From positions 110,858,246-110,922,245 of the forward strand of contig CM056742.1 in assembly GCA_029851415.1 (NCBI GenBank): a stretch of 64,000 nt of DNA, in the 5' to 3' direction. How positions within the stretch are numbered: the stretch's first letter is position 1; the number at the start of each line of letters is the position of its first letter. This stretch comes from Eretmocerus hayati (lineage: Eukaryota; Arthropoda; Insecta; Hymenoptera; Aphelinidae). Below, one piece after another: positions 41,576 to 53,760 of the stretch. The translations under genes were made by a program, and so were the position numbers. A model generated the notes under the pieces. That model saw nothing but the letters and a program-made list of their open reading frames with translations. It was not told the origin of the DNA and did no database searches.

Positions 41576-44500
41576 ATGGAACAATTCAAAAGATTGGAGA
41601 TCAAGTCCACGAAGAATTTCAGAGATTCCAAGATCCAAAACGATGCCACATTCATTCACAACGAATCACGGATCACGGAATCACAGAAAAATGTTGCGGA
41701 ATTGTGCCAGATTTTGGAAGAAGCATTATCAGCAAGGGATTTTCATGGATGAAGCACGGGGAATATGGCTTCCCTTGAAGCCAAGCTTTATTCTGCCACG
41801 AAAATCGTTTCGATTATACGGAGAGAGCAAGGGAAAGATATACGTGCGAGAATTTTTTTTAAGCCAAATCTGCAGTCAAGAGGAGGTATAGATCAGCTGT
41901 TGTTGGTAACATCAATCACTTTCAGCCTGCATCTTTTTTCGAAAGCAAAACCTCATCTTGTCGATCACCTCAGTATCTTGATTCGAGGATCCAGATCGTT
42001 AAAAGTTGATTCAACATTTCATGCCGCCTCCACTTTGATTGATGGCAAGAGGAGTATGAAGCATTTCAGAGTACCATATCGAGCTTCCTATAAAACAACT
42101 AACGTGGAAGAGTGGTATAATCAAGGAATCAAGACAATTTATGGTCGAATCTATAATTTCAATGAAATAGAGTCGGGCTGGGCACTCTAGGAAATTATTG
42201 ACATCAAGTCGAACATCGTGAAAACCAATCCCATACGAGGCTCATCCTTCATACCCACGCCAGATTCCATCCGTAAAGAATCAACCGTGGTGAATATCAG
42301 GGGTGGGAAGAATGATTGTTCTGCATGCACCATTGTTGCGGGACTGAAACCGAGTATTGAAGAGAGTTCCAGGCAGAATAAGCGCTGTTCATATCCCACT
42401 TGGAAGCACCTGTTGATTAATCTCGGAGATATTACTTTTCCCGCAGCGCTCGAAAATATTCCTGAGTTTGAGCGACTGAATCCCAAGATATGTGTTTAAG
42501 TTCATCAGTGTGATAACGAGCATGAGTAAGTCTATCTAGTGTATGATTCGGGAAATAGAAGAAGAGAGTCTTCCATAACACGAAAAACTGTACCCTTTCT
42601 TCTGCTGGAAAAAGAAGATAAGATGCATTTTCGCACAATCAGAGACCCATCTCGTCTACTTTCGAGTCGAATGAGTCAACATGCTCTCAAAACCTATTTG
42701 TGTGACACGTACGTACACTGTTTCAATTCACAGAAAGAGTTAGATAGACATGGCAATGATTGTGCAGCTCTCGATGAGCAACCGATCAGGCTCCTTGAAG
42801 AAGACAAAAAATTCTTGAGATTTACTGAGCATTATAAAAAAGAAACGATGCCGTGTATAACTTATGCTGACCTAGAATGTCTTCTCCAAGAACGCAATGA
42901 AAACGACGAGTTTTCGAATAACTCTGGCGGTGAGGAAGGTTACAACATGAGCGAACCGAGTGTGAACAATGATATTTCCATGAGTGAATGTGGCAAGGAG
43001 CACGAATTCGATGATTTGTACGATCACGCAGCATTTCGCTTCAAGAAGAAAGCTCATATGGAACGTGCAGCATTTCGTGAACGCTTTCCATATTCTTTGA
43101 GCTATTATTATCTACACCGTTATGATGAGGACAAAAGCTACTACAAACGGCATCGGGGGTGTCATTGCGTTAAAAACTTCGCCCGAGATCTCAAGCGGCT
43201 TGCTCAAAATATCGAAGAAGTGAGTAACATTTGCGAATATGATGTCACTATGAATACACATTCCCCTACATAATCATTTCATGCATCAGGAGATTGATAA
43301 TCCCTCCCCCCTCAGGATGACTGTAGAGGATAGGGAGAACTATAAGGCCCCCAACATATGTCATTTCTGCGAGAAAGAAATCACGGATCCATCAGACAGA
43401 GTGATTGACCATAACCATAGGGGTTAAGGCAAGTATCGTGGAGCTGCACATACAATTTGCAATCTCCACTGCGTTGATCCACCCGTTGTTGTTGTTGTGC
43501 TACACGGATCAGCATCGTACGACAGGCATGTTTGATGAGAAATATCTGTAATGTGATTCGGGGAAGAGTAACTTTGATACCCGAGTCGACCAAAAAATAT
43601 ATATCTTTCATTAAACACATGGAGAATTCGAGAACACGATTCAATTACATTGGTTTGTTCAAATTTCTGAATGCTAGTATTGAAAACTTGGCATCGCTCA
43701 TTGACAATGAAAATATGCACTATTTAAGAAAGAATATTGCCTATGGATTCAGCTTGTTCAAAACCGAGCCTGAAAAACACACGATTTTCCAGTTATTGAA
43801 GAAGGAAGGCGTTCTTCCTCATGACTACATCACTTGTATCAAAAAGTTGGATTAGGAGCAGCTACCATCTCGAGATAAACTTTTCAACTCACTCTAGAAA
43901 AGTGATATAACAGAAGAGATGTATGAGCACGCGCAAGATGTTTGGTGCCCAATGAAATGTGAGAATCTGTGGGCCTATTCAGATTTGTATCTGGAGGTTG
44001 ATGTGCTTCTATTGTGCGATATATTTGAAAATTTTCGAAATTGTTGCCTGGAGAATTACAAGTTAGATCCTGCTCATTGTTCCATTCTTCCATCTCTTGC
44101 CATGAGCGCAATACTGAAGATGACGGGGGTTACTCTGGAATTAATAACTGATATAGAGATGATGCTATTCGTCGAGAGAGGCATGCGGGGAGGTCTAACG
44201 TTTCGCGCGGAGCGCTATTCAGAGGCGAATAATAAGTACATAAAAAATTATGATGCAAATCACCCGACAGAGTGTTTCTGCAATTACGACTTCAACAACT
44301 TGGATGGTACGGTAATGAGGGAAGAACTCCCTCGATGGGGCTTCAAATTTCTCGGAGACGTATCAAACGATGATTCGGACATTCGATATTTGCTAGAAGT
44401 TGATCTCGAATATCCGCGGGATTTGCATGAGCAGGATGCTGCCTACCCCTTCTGCCCCGAAAAGAATTGTCCTCCATATGCTACCGATACAAAATTCATG

Positions 44501-44790
44501 AGACTCATGACTACATTGTATGACAAAGAAAATCACATAATCCATTATGAAAATTTGAAACAGGCATTGACAATCACGACTTGATATGCACGGAAATCTC
44601 GAGAATTCTTCAATTTGAGCAGTCAGATTGGCTAGGAGGATTGATCGAATTCAATACAGCCTTGCGACAAGCCGGAAACCAAGAATTCGAGGAAAATCTC
44701 TGGAAATTCTGTAATAACACTACTTTCGGTAAGTTGATGGGAAACGTGAGACATAAGGTGAATGTCAAATTAATAACTGTTATGAACCAG
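41576..44790 (+). pseudogene. Protein-primed family B DNA polymerase (Polinton/adintovirus type), decayed
   Basis: From ATG 41576 one frame carries an N-terminal coiled-coil-like part (TGA at 41750), the viral N-terminal domain (EIIDIKSNIVKTNPIRGSSF after a TAG near 42190; then FPAALENIPEFERLN), and the exonuclease with TYADLECLL (about 42865). A Cys/His region CHFCEKEITD ... DHNHRG ... KYRGAAHTICN (43354-43460) lies in another frame. FIKHMENSRTRFNYIGLFKFL follows, then YSDLYLEVDVLLLCDIFENFR and the palm region YDFNNLDG (motif A), and in a third frame KFCNNTTFGKLMGNVR (motif B). The TDTD motif C is missing: the gene ends at ~44790 in unrelated sequence. At least six stops and three frame changes make it a relic. 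Confidence 0.85.
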
Positions 44791-46460
44791 AGTTCTTCAG
44801 GGTCACGTGCTATGGGTTCGATTTTGTCCTTACCAGGCCGTCGGGCCAGTAAGTTGGGGTGTAAGGTATTTTCTGAATAATAAGTCTGGGATGTTAAGGG
44901 CAGTATAGATTTATTCGAAGGTAAGTTATAAATCCGAGAGAGAGTGAGACTGTTACAACTAAACGTTATTCTACTGATTCTATGATGGTACGAGAGTATC
45001 AAGGGCTGAGACTACTCGTCCTGGAATGCTGCTGATCGCGGAGTCTACGCTACGAGTGTACGTGATCGAATTCGATTCTAGAAGCCTAATGTACGCGGTG
45101 GAAGTCCGCGGTCAACTGTTAGGACAGAAGCCTGGATCAGCGTTCTTTCGCCGTTTTTATACTCGTTCCCACACCGAGGTCAAATACGCGTCGGCGTATC
45201 TGTTCTCGCGCATTCTTGCGTCCATGCGCTTATGCTCGAACATTCAGAGAAGGCTTGAGGCTGGCGCCTCTGAGTCATGGCTATCAATTCTTGTACGCGC
45301 GGTTGGTGACGCTTAGGGCCTTGACAGAAAGTGCGCATTTTCTCTTCTCCTCTTTTTTGCTTTTTCTTTTCCCGTGTATAAGCATAGGCGCCGTAGTTCC
45401 ATTGCGCGCTACGGGTGGACAATGGCGCTAGTTCTACGGGGTAAAGAGAGCAAATGTGCACTCTCTGTCGAGGCACTTAGTTGCACTGCGTTACGATAAA
45501 TACTGCAACAACTGGAGCTCATGTTTCTAGACCTACTCGCACCACTATAGACTCTTACACCTGTGGCTATAATTGCACCACATCCCATTGAATCTTGCAA
45601 TAGCTACAGCTCGTAGGCATGGAGCTTAGACTAGCTCCATGACACATTCATTTGCGCGCACATGATCCCCGGATCAGCAAAATTATGGCTTATCTGAAAA
45701 GAAAAAATTTACTGAAACTCTGAACAATTTGTAAAATTAGTATGGTACATTCTGGATAGAACACTAATTGAGTATACTTTTAGAAATGATAATGAGTTAA
45801 ACTCAATTCTAAATAAGATTTGAATTCGAAGAACTGCCGACGAGTATAGGCTGCCAAGAAGTAATACATGTCCGTATGGTACCATAAATATTGGCTCATT
45901 ACACCGTTGCTTAACTAGTAATATATGAGATGAGAAATATTACACATATGATCGGTAGTCTAGAGATACTTTCTGAGAAGGAAGAAATTGCATAGTTCTT
46001 GATTATATCTTAGTTTTTTTTTCCTTACGGGTATTATTTCGAGAGTGAGGAAATTAAATATCAATTAAGGCCTCCTAATGTATAATGGAAGTGTATTGTT
46101 ACCTCTGGTAGCAAGCCTGTATGTGTATCTTGGCAACAATTAAGGATTTGTTATATTATGAGTAATTGAAATGGTAGCGTGTATATTCAACAAAAATCAT
46201 CCTCAATATTATTACCAAGCGGTCGTTACAATGGTATCGTTGACAGAAAAGGATGTTACTTGAAATTTCAGGCGTGCTTTATCTATCTCTAAAAATATTT
46301 CGTTTCAATGAATACTATCATCCTTGTCAGATGGTTCCAAACCGTAATATTTGACACATAGGAAAAGTTATCGATATGATTAGAATGGACAAATTGTAGT
46401 CTACCTCAATCTCTCTCTCTCTTATCCCGCTCCCACTCCCTCTCTCCCTCTCTCCCTCTC
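44778..46460. other. Unknown sequence replacing the polymerase C-terminus
   Basis: From TGTTATGAACCAG at 44778 the polymerase frame stops abruptly. The following ~900 bp are GC-richer and of unknown origin; the leading TGTTATG could be an LTR start, but no matching end or target duplication is found. The rest is AT-rich. No gene is recognised, and the ORF 45026-45316 has no known domain. Confidence 0.35.
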
Positions 46461-46465
46461 CTCTC
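46408..46465 (+). repeat. Pyrimidine (CT/CCCTCT) tract
   Basis: An almost pure C/T tract ends CTCTCCCACAG at the first residues of the LINE open frame. It may be a microsatellite at the 5' truncation point and also resembles a 3' splice site. Confidence 0.7.
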
Positions 46466-47866
46466 CCACAGGGATCCGTTCTCGGGCCTTTACTCTTCAG
46501 CTTATATGTTAATGACTTACCTGGTTTGCTAGATGGAAAGTCGGTATATCATCTATTCTATGCGGATGATCTTCAAATTTATCTCCCAGTCGAGAAAACT
46601 AAGATCAAGGAAGGCATTACTCGGCTGGGGGAAGTAGGACGACTAATTGCTGAATGGGCCAGAAGTTCCGGCCTGCGTCTCAACGCTGGCAAGACCAAGG
46701 CAATCTTCTTCAGCTCTGAGAGGAATATCAAAGACCTGAAGAGAATGGACTTGCCAGGAGTTGAGATACAGGAAGGAAAGTTCATTCCGTTCAGCGACAC
46801 GGTCGTGAGTCTTGGTGTTACACTTGATAGTGAACTGACGTGGAAACCGCACATCGACCAAGTAACTAAGAAAGTGAATAGAGCCCTATACGGATTGCGG
46901 TTTTTTAGGGCGTGTATCACCAGACCTCTCCGAATTCGCCTAGTCGAGTCATTAGTTCAACCGCATTTAGATTATTGCACAGTCGTGTACCTCGACGCCA
47001 CGGACGAACAGCGGGAACGGATACAGCGACTGAGCAATTCATGTGTGAGGTACATTTTTGATCTTAGGAGAGACGAGCACATCACCCCGTTTAGGGAGCG
47101 TTTGGGTTGGTTACGTACTGATACGCGGAGAATGTACTTCGCAGCACTTTTAATGCATAAGATCATGCATCTTGGAGAACCTGGCTACCTAGCTGCGATG
47201 TTTACCAGGTACCAATCTGAACGCCCCGCACGTGGTGATGCAGAAGAGCGGGTACTCAAGGTTCCCAATATGAGACTTGAGTACGGAAGAAGATCATTCC
47301 AGGCTCAATGTGCTCATCTGTGGAACTTTCTCCCTCCGAGCTTTCGGCAGCTGAGGAAAATATCAGTATTCAAAGAGGCCTTAAAAGATTTCCTTCTGAC
47401 TCAGTCTTCTCAGAGGATTAATGTGGAGAGGAGGCATTATTTTAATCTCTGAACTGTGATAGGTTTGGGCTCTTTTCAACCGGCGTTTCCTTTTTTAAAA
47501 GAGTTATACGTGGCTACTTCGCCACTGAATTGTAATTCCTGTGATATTTCTGCTGGCCCAAGCCTCTATATGCCTTTCTACATGAGAATGTCCTCTCTCC
47601 TCGATCGTTCTTGTGAACACTGATATATATATATATATATGGAAATGTATTTTATCATTCTCTTCCTGACTTTTATGCACCTCTCGATGCCTTAAAATGA
47701 CTAGTCACTTTCTGTGATAATCCTAATATTCCTTGACCAAAAAGACAATTATTCATACTTTTTATATATTTATTATGTAGGTGTAACATATGTGACATAT
47801 GCCACTGTATTTTTCAATTTTGCCCTCGGGCGAATGAAGGTTATCTATCTATCTATCCCTTAGAAT
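46463..47866 (+). mobile_element. 5'-truncated non-LTR retrotransposon (Jockey/CR1-like group)
   Basis: The element keeps the second half of the reverse transcriptase and its C-terminal region, a ~400 bp 3' untranslated part, and a tail of TATC repeats at about 47848-47866, the microsatellite end usual for CR1- or Jockey-related LINEs. The 5' end is lost exactly before the PQGS motif, as expected for target-primed reverse transcription that stopped early or for loss at a microsatellite. Confidence 0.8.
46466..47452 (+). CDS. Non-LTR reverse transcriptase, C-terminal half
   Basis: The open frame begins with PQGSVLGPLLFSLYVNDLP (RT motif 4) and contains FYADDLQIYL with the catalytic YADD (about 46556-46585). 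It continues with GLRLNAGKTKAIFFSS, VSLGVTLDSELTWKPHI and HLDYCTVVYLD, all typical of LINE RTs. The C-terminal part (RIQRLSNSCVRYIFDL, then FRERLGWLRTDTRRMYFAALLMHK and YGRRSFQAQCAHLWNFLP) matches the usual C-terminal region of arthropod RTs of this group. About 329 codons without a stop suggest a fairly recent insertion. The N-terminal endonuclease and RT motifs 0-3 are missing. Confidence 0.88.
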   Translation, partial: PQGSVLGPLLFSLYVNDLPGLLDGKSVYHLFYADDLQIYLPVEKTKIKEGITRLGEVGRLIAEWARSSGLRLNAGKTKAIFFSSERNIKDLKRMDLPGVEIQEGKFIPFSDTVVSLGVTLDSELTWKPHIDQVTKKVNRALYGLRFFRACITRPLRIRLVESLVQPHLDYCTVVYLDATDEQRERIQRLSNSCVRYIFDLRRDEHITPFRERLGWLRTDTRRMYFAALLMHKIMHLGEPGYLAAMFTRYQSERPARGDAEERVLKVPNMRLEYGRRSFQAQCAHLWNFLPPSFRQLRKISVFKEALKDFLLTQSSQRINVERRHYFNL

Positions 47867-48480
47867 ATATATCCCAATAATGGATCATCATTCCATGAAT
47901 GTTGAAGGAAGGATATTGTGCATTCAGGTCTTTTTTTAAACGCTTTTCTTCTGAAATGTTTGTTGCGCTGTTGTCGCAGAATTGTCTCTGTAGGTGAAGG
48001 TGTTATTTCTCCTGGGGTAAAAATTCCATCATCATCTGATAAGCTGGTCTTGTTTGTCATGGGTATATTTCGTGATTCCAAATTCGTATCCTCATGTCAT
48101 AAGTTGAGTCCATTTGTCATGGGTAATTCTTCCTGTGATCTTGAATTCCCCTCTGTATTTTTTAGGCTTTGTTCATTTCCCTTGAGCTTCGCTGAGATTG
48201 TGTTTCCAGTACGGAAGTTTGAATCATCTCTTTTGATTTTTATGTCTTCTGTCCTCAAGACTTTTTTATCCATCGTATTTTCACATTCTGAGCCCCTTTT
48301 CACCCTATTTGTGGCACATTTATTATAATGGATTCCAGTGCATGGTTTCTCATTGATTGATTTTCACGTCGACATGGTATGCAGCTTGAAACAAGTCTTC
48401 TCACGATTAGACAAAGGGAACCGCCAAGCAAAAGACTCTTGCGATGCATGGAACAGTGATGGAAATCAATAGATAATAAA
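47860..48480 (-). pseudogene. Decayed unrecognised gene, C-terminal part
   Basis: On the minus strand one frame reads from about 48480 to TAA near 47860 with stops only at a few places (a TGA near 48366 and another at 48097-48099). Peptides are strongly charged and protein-like: SWxFPLSNREKTCFKL-type start, TMDKKVLRTEDIKIKRDDSN, SRSQEELPMTNGLNL, TSLSDDDGIFTPGEITPSPT and RNKHFRRKAFKKRPECTISF. PMTN occurs twice, suggesting a small internal repeat. The acidic-then-basic tail recalls viral structural or DNA-binding proteins, but no family is recognised. It probably continues the gene at 48620-49375 through a frame change near 48550. Confidence 0.4.
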
Positions 48481-48619
48481 GTCCTGAATGAATGAGGTGG
48501 GAGAGTAAGTTGTCATATTTGTATGCATTTTTTGGACTGATCTGCATAGCTTAGATGCAACCTGATTTCTCTTGTTGCATCCGGTTTTTATTGTATTCCA
48601 TGCTCTACTTAGTTATTTT

Positions 48620-49375
48620 CCTCGGTGAAAATACGGTTCCAAATTTATGCTGTGAACTATAACTTTTTGAGCAAACTTGGCCCACGTGTATAGTTCTTCT
48701 TGGATCTCGTTCTGTCAAGGTCAAGTGAACTTCAAAGAAGGTGCCGGGTTCATTAGACGATCATTTCAAGCCACCACAAGAGATAAATATAATTTTACCG
48801 TCCGATTTTCGTGTCACTTGAGTACTTTCAAAGTGCTCCAGAATCCATTCGCCCTCTGCTCCCATCAACTAAATTGAAGATTCTACCTGTAGTGTCTTCT
48901 TGCTCAATGTCTTAGCTTTGAGAAAAGCTATTGTAAGCTTCAATCCGACCAGTAGATTTCGATTAATCAACGTTCGCGCACCTTCTGGTTTTTTGTGCAA
49001 GTAGTTGCAATTTTCAACCATTAACCACCCGTATTCATTCCGTTCTCCATCTTTCAGCTCATCGAAGTATTTGAAAAGTTAGATACGTAGATGATCTACC
49101 TCTTAAAACATTCACAAGGTAAGTTTCCATAATATTCAATCTGACAGGATAAAATCATCCATTTTCTGTTAACCAAATGACGGAAACTGCATTTTCCTCT
49201 CTTCGGTCCAACTTTATCGCAAGGTGAACCCATCCAAAAGACTATTGAGGTTTTTTTAGAGTAGTTCAAAGGTACCAGTTCGTAAATACCCAGATTCAAA
49301 CTCATCCCAAGTGCTTGGAGTAAAGATTTTCGACCGTGATACCCATTTTCTCCTATATCTCTAGCGTGTCAGACG
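48620..49375 (-). pseudogene. Decayed unrecognised gene, N-terminal and middle part
   Basis: The minus strand reads as a coherent protein across two frames. The first, from about 49375 to 49096, contains GYHGRKSLLQALGMSLNLGI, YELVPLNYSKKTSIVFWMGS, FRHLVNRKWMILSCQIEYYG and LPCECFKR. After a frame change near 49080 it continues with LFKYFDELKDGERNEYGWLM, VENCNYLHKKPEGARTLINR, NLLVGLKLTIAFLKAKTLSK, a TAG, then GEWILEHFESTQVTRKSDGK, another stop, and FFEVHLTLTERDPRRTIHVG. The alternation of hydrophobic and charged residues and its length (~250 residues) argue for a real but dead gene. It may belong to the same virus-like insertion as the polymerase. Confidence 0.5.
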
Positions 49376-52300
49376 CAACTCAGGTTCAATGAATAACTCA
49401 ACAATAATCGTAAAACTCATTTCGCTACGTAGGTTACTCCTTTGCGCACATTTTAAGCTAAATTAGAGTCGGTTCTACCCAATAACCATTTAGTTATGAG
49501 GGGTTTCGCTAGCGACGAAGATTATCTATCGTACAGACATATCGCATTGGAGCACACTGTACCCATTTTACTCCGATGGTAAATCAATAGCCAGTTGCCA
49601 TCCAAAACGAGTGTGGCCTTATTGGATACACCAAGTACGAGCTTGCGTCTAGTGTCCCTATACGTCCGCAATACCTCTGAGGTCCTCTCGCCTTCACTCG
49701 AAGACGAGGGTTTTAAGATTGGGCTGCGCTGCGGCTGCATCTCGGCGTATGCCTATATAGTGTAGCCCCCGCCAGTGCGCCCGCTATAAATAGCTCATTT
49801 GGGCGAATCTCACGAATTATACGATTTGGCCGAACAGGCTTATTTTCACGTTGTCAGGAGAACAGTCGCGTTTTTTCCGCCGCTCGCATCAGATGAGTTT
49901 GGATATCCACTCATATTTAACAGTGCTGCATCATTCAGAAGTCTATGTCTTGCTGTAGAAAGGTACTGGGAGACGCTTCTTTGTGACAAAATCGCAATTT
50001 CCGACCGAACAGGGCCATGAGTTTCTCACGCCTTAGCTCGCCACAGGCGGGGCGGCTTACCGATCGGTCTGAAAATTGGATATGTGATAGATTATAGTGA
50101 ATCAAAACATATGATTTTCACCCGAGGCTGTGCCTATCAATGCGTCAGAGTGGCGATGATTCGTTGGAGCGAGCTCCAATTTTACTTTTTTTCCTGTATC
50201 GCTCTTCTAATGGATGCAGCACTCGGGGCGGTGAATATTTCGTTTATGAATGTCAGTGTGCTCGATTCCGCACGACGATGCAGCTTAAAATGAGAAAAGT
50301 TATTTTTGCGTAAATGGGGTCAAAAAAATCGTTTTTCGTGTAGCACACGGTAATTTCGATTCCGTTGGGATTAAAACCACGTGTGAACTGATATTTGTAC
50401 CTCAAAAAATGATTATGAGAATCGCCCCTACTACAGCCTCATCTCGGTCGTAATGCGAGGCTTGTGAGGATTGACGAATTACGAAATTGAGCGTTTTTAC
50501 GGCTGAGGCACATCTTCATTTTGAACTACAGACCTTCGGAAGACACTGTAAACTATTGAACTTATCTCCTCCTCTCAAATGCCAACAACGAAGATGCCAT
50601 GTATCCACATACGCATAAGCCAATTAGAATTACGGAAATATGAGGGTCCCATCCAAATATATGGGAAAATCTTCTATTCCCTCACAAATCCACGGCGGAG
50701 CTCCAAAAAAATTTACGCAAGTATTTCATCATTGTTTGAGCATTAATTGGACCAAACAAAAGTTCATGGGAGGTGTGCTGACATCTTGGAAATTCTCGAA
50801 ATTTCGAAGTCGAAATCGCCTAGTTCCTGCGATTTGCCCATATACTACGGTTTGCTATCATTCGCGGTGCAATAAGAGGATGAGAGATGCATGCGCGAGT
50901 CTTTGTCATATAAGGTGGGTATTCTCCGGATACTCACATAACATACGTGTGAGTTGCTTGTGCATTTTGGCTTCAGCGTGCAGTGCCTGTGCCCTTACTT
51001 TTTCCCTCACTGGGCTTAGTCGAATATTACGATGATTCGGAAAGTAACTCTCTTCAAAAGTCTTGGTGCACAACTGTGTCTTGTAGTGGAGGTCAAGAAT
51101 AGAGATTACAATATCAATCACTTTTTCTTGTAACCCATGATTTTGGGATAATAGGCAGGTTTTTGCTCAAGTGGTAGAGATCAATTCTCTGGATTACGCT
51201 CTTACACTGGTGTATCTGCCATGTATGCTAGTAAAAGTAAAGGCTTGATGTGGATCTTTGGAGAAATCTTGTGGCTTCGTTGTTTTCCATGTATCCGGTT
51301 TTATGTTTCACTGCACCCTCCAATCAAGGAGAGGGAGAGAAATTCTTAAAAAAATCTTACTTTCAATATTCTTCTTACTGGTCATTAGCTTGTTAGGCGT
51401 GGCAACGAGACTTGCAAGTTTGGTATTTAGTTCCTGCGTCATGGGCACTGTTTTCCCTCTATCACCAGCTTCGTGAGAGGCCTGGCTTAGGCTAGTAATC
51501 CTAGCATTGTCACTTTTCACTGGTTGATGTTTGCACTGAATTTGGCTGGTTTTTTGGGGGATTTTAATTTATCCACCTCTCAGCTAACGAGAAAAGTTGT
51601 CCGGACTATTGTGTGGCTTACTAAGATTATTAGGCATGATGTGCTGTCAAAATGTAATAAACTGTGAGCCATTCGCACTCTACACCTCACGTTAGTTAAT
51701 CATCAGAGTAGTCTTTGGATTTTCGAAGGATACTTGTTATTTTTGGTCTATGTGGTGCATAGAGTATTACTGATGGGGTATTATGGGACATTTTGGGGCA
51801 CTTTTTTCATGAACCACTGCTCATCGGATTTGCACGCCGGATAGTCCGAGGGTGAGTTCTACATTGATTGGGGTTGGTTTGGGGGTGTCAAAGTGGTGGG
51901 GTGGAGGTAGGTCATTGGGAAAAAATTTTTAACAGTTGAAACTTCACTGTGGGGATATTACGTTCACAGTATGATTCAACTTTCCACACTTTTTGGATTT
52001 TTGAAGTGAGAGGGTGGGGGGTCGAGAAGGGGTCGAAATCGCGAAATGAGTCTAAATGACTCAAATTCCATTTGGAATCGGTGAATCAGGTTCAATTATT
52101 ATGGGAATCCGTGTTTTCTACCGTGTTTTTTTCAGATGGGTTCAAATGGAACGGCGTTTGGTAGAATAGAACTACCTCTGAAATCGATGAATTAATACCA
52201 CGAACTCGATATCTACTAGTTTTGATCCGTATTCCTAAATTTTTTCATACATTTCCCTGAACTATCAACTGCTTTTTTACGCTTCTTCTCAATTTTTTTT

Positions 52301-52635
52301 CTGTAATCGGAATATTTCATAGTTCACTTATGATAACAACATTCGACAGATTTCTCCACTCAACTTACATGCAAGTTACTCAGCTATCATCTCCACCTCC
52401 ATTCATTATGGTTATTATGTATTTCATCTCCTTTTAGCTCTAATTGTTGTGCTTTGGAGGCGTATCATCATGTTCACATCACGATAGTGCAAATAGAGAA
52501 TAAGAATTGGGGAATATTCATGGGCTGCGTTCATTGGCAGCGCTGAATAGATTTGAGTATCATGACGTGGAGGAAATTTAATCACTATGGAAATTCGCTG
52601 TGCTAAAATTGAAATAGATTGCGCATAACGTAGAG
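49376..52635. other. Unassigned stretch
   Basis: No gene with recognisable motifs. The minus ORF 49522-49740 and plus ORFs 49799-50020 and 50640-51035 are short and unsupported. A TATAAATAG at about 49784-49793 could be an isolated promoter element, but no gene follows. Confidence 0.35.
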
Positions 52636-53760
52636 TGAGGATAAAGGAAATATTCTTCATATGTCCTTGGCGTGGAAAGTTATCACGACTTCTCATTGTA
52701 CCACGTTCTTGGGATGTCTATGTATTTAATACCACCCTCAGGGCTTTTTTTCGTTTTAATCATCCATCGAAAATCATTACAAATTATTTGTGGAAATCTC
52801 AAAATCTACATGTCGTCCATGAGCCATCTTGGAAGCATGGGGGTTAGTTCTGCAGTGTATTGAAAATTAATTTGAACTCGAAAGAACCTCGAAATCACAG
52901 ATTGACTTTCAAAGAAAGTAAAGTACAAAGCAAGTATAAGTCCTCAATCATCTAGCTGAATCATCATTGACCTGATGATTTCATCGGAGAACTCACTGTA
53001 GGGGCCTTTTTGCTCCTTGTTCTTGAATTATGAAAGGCGTGACATTAAACTAGGGAGGGGACTCAAATCGCATCTCTGAAGGCAAATATGAGCATCTTTT
53101 TTGGCCCGTTATCGATACTTCATACGCACCTTTCACGTACTCCTTCGTGATATACGTAGACAGCTACTGACGTAGACACACGGATGCTCGCTGCGAAAAC
53201 CGAAATTATAATGATGATAAATTCTGAAATCTCTGTATATCTACGCATATCACGAAGGAGTATGCGAAAGGTGCGTATGGAGTATCGATAACGGGTCAGA
53301 AAAGATGCTCACATTTGCCTTCAGAGATGGGATTTGAGTTCCTTCCCTAGTTTAATGTCACGCCTCTCATAATCCAAGAATAAGGAGCAAAAAGGCCGCT
53401 ACAGTGAGTTCTCCGATGGAATCATCAGGTCAATGATGATTCAACTAGATGATTGAGAACTTATACTTGCCTAGTACTTTACTTTCTCTGAAAGTCAATC
53501 TGTGATTTTGAGGTTCTTCCAAGTTCAAATAAATTTTCAATACACTGCAGAACTAAGCCCCATGCTTCCAAGATCGTTCATGGACGAGATGTAGATTTTG
53601 AGATTTCTACAGATAATTTGTAATGTTTTTCGATGGATTATTAAAACAAAAAAATGTCCTGATGGTGGTATTGAATACATAGACATCCCAAAAACGTAGT
53701 ACAATGAGAAGTTGTAATAACTTTTCACGCCAAGGACATATGAAGAATATTTCCCCATCG
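52636..53760. repeat. 1.1 kb inverted repeat (foldback element)
   Basis: The left arm (about 52636-53160) and right arm (53240-53760) are reverse complements at high identity. Landmarks are GGAAATATTCTTCATATGTC against its mirror at about 53735-53755, GTGACATTAAACTAGGGAGG against 53340-53360, and the inner ends TACTCCTTCGTGATATACGTAGA/TCTACGCATATC. The spacer is ~79 bp. Mirrored ORFs of 60-75 codons appear on both arms. No transposase is present. Confidence 0.85.

Noticed and set aside
50640..51035. 131-codon ORF on the plus strand
   Set aside because: Cys/Ser-rich with no family likeness and no supporting context.
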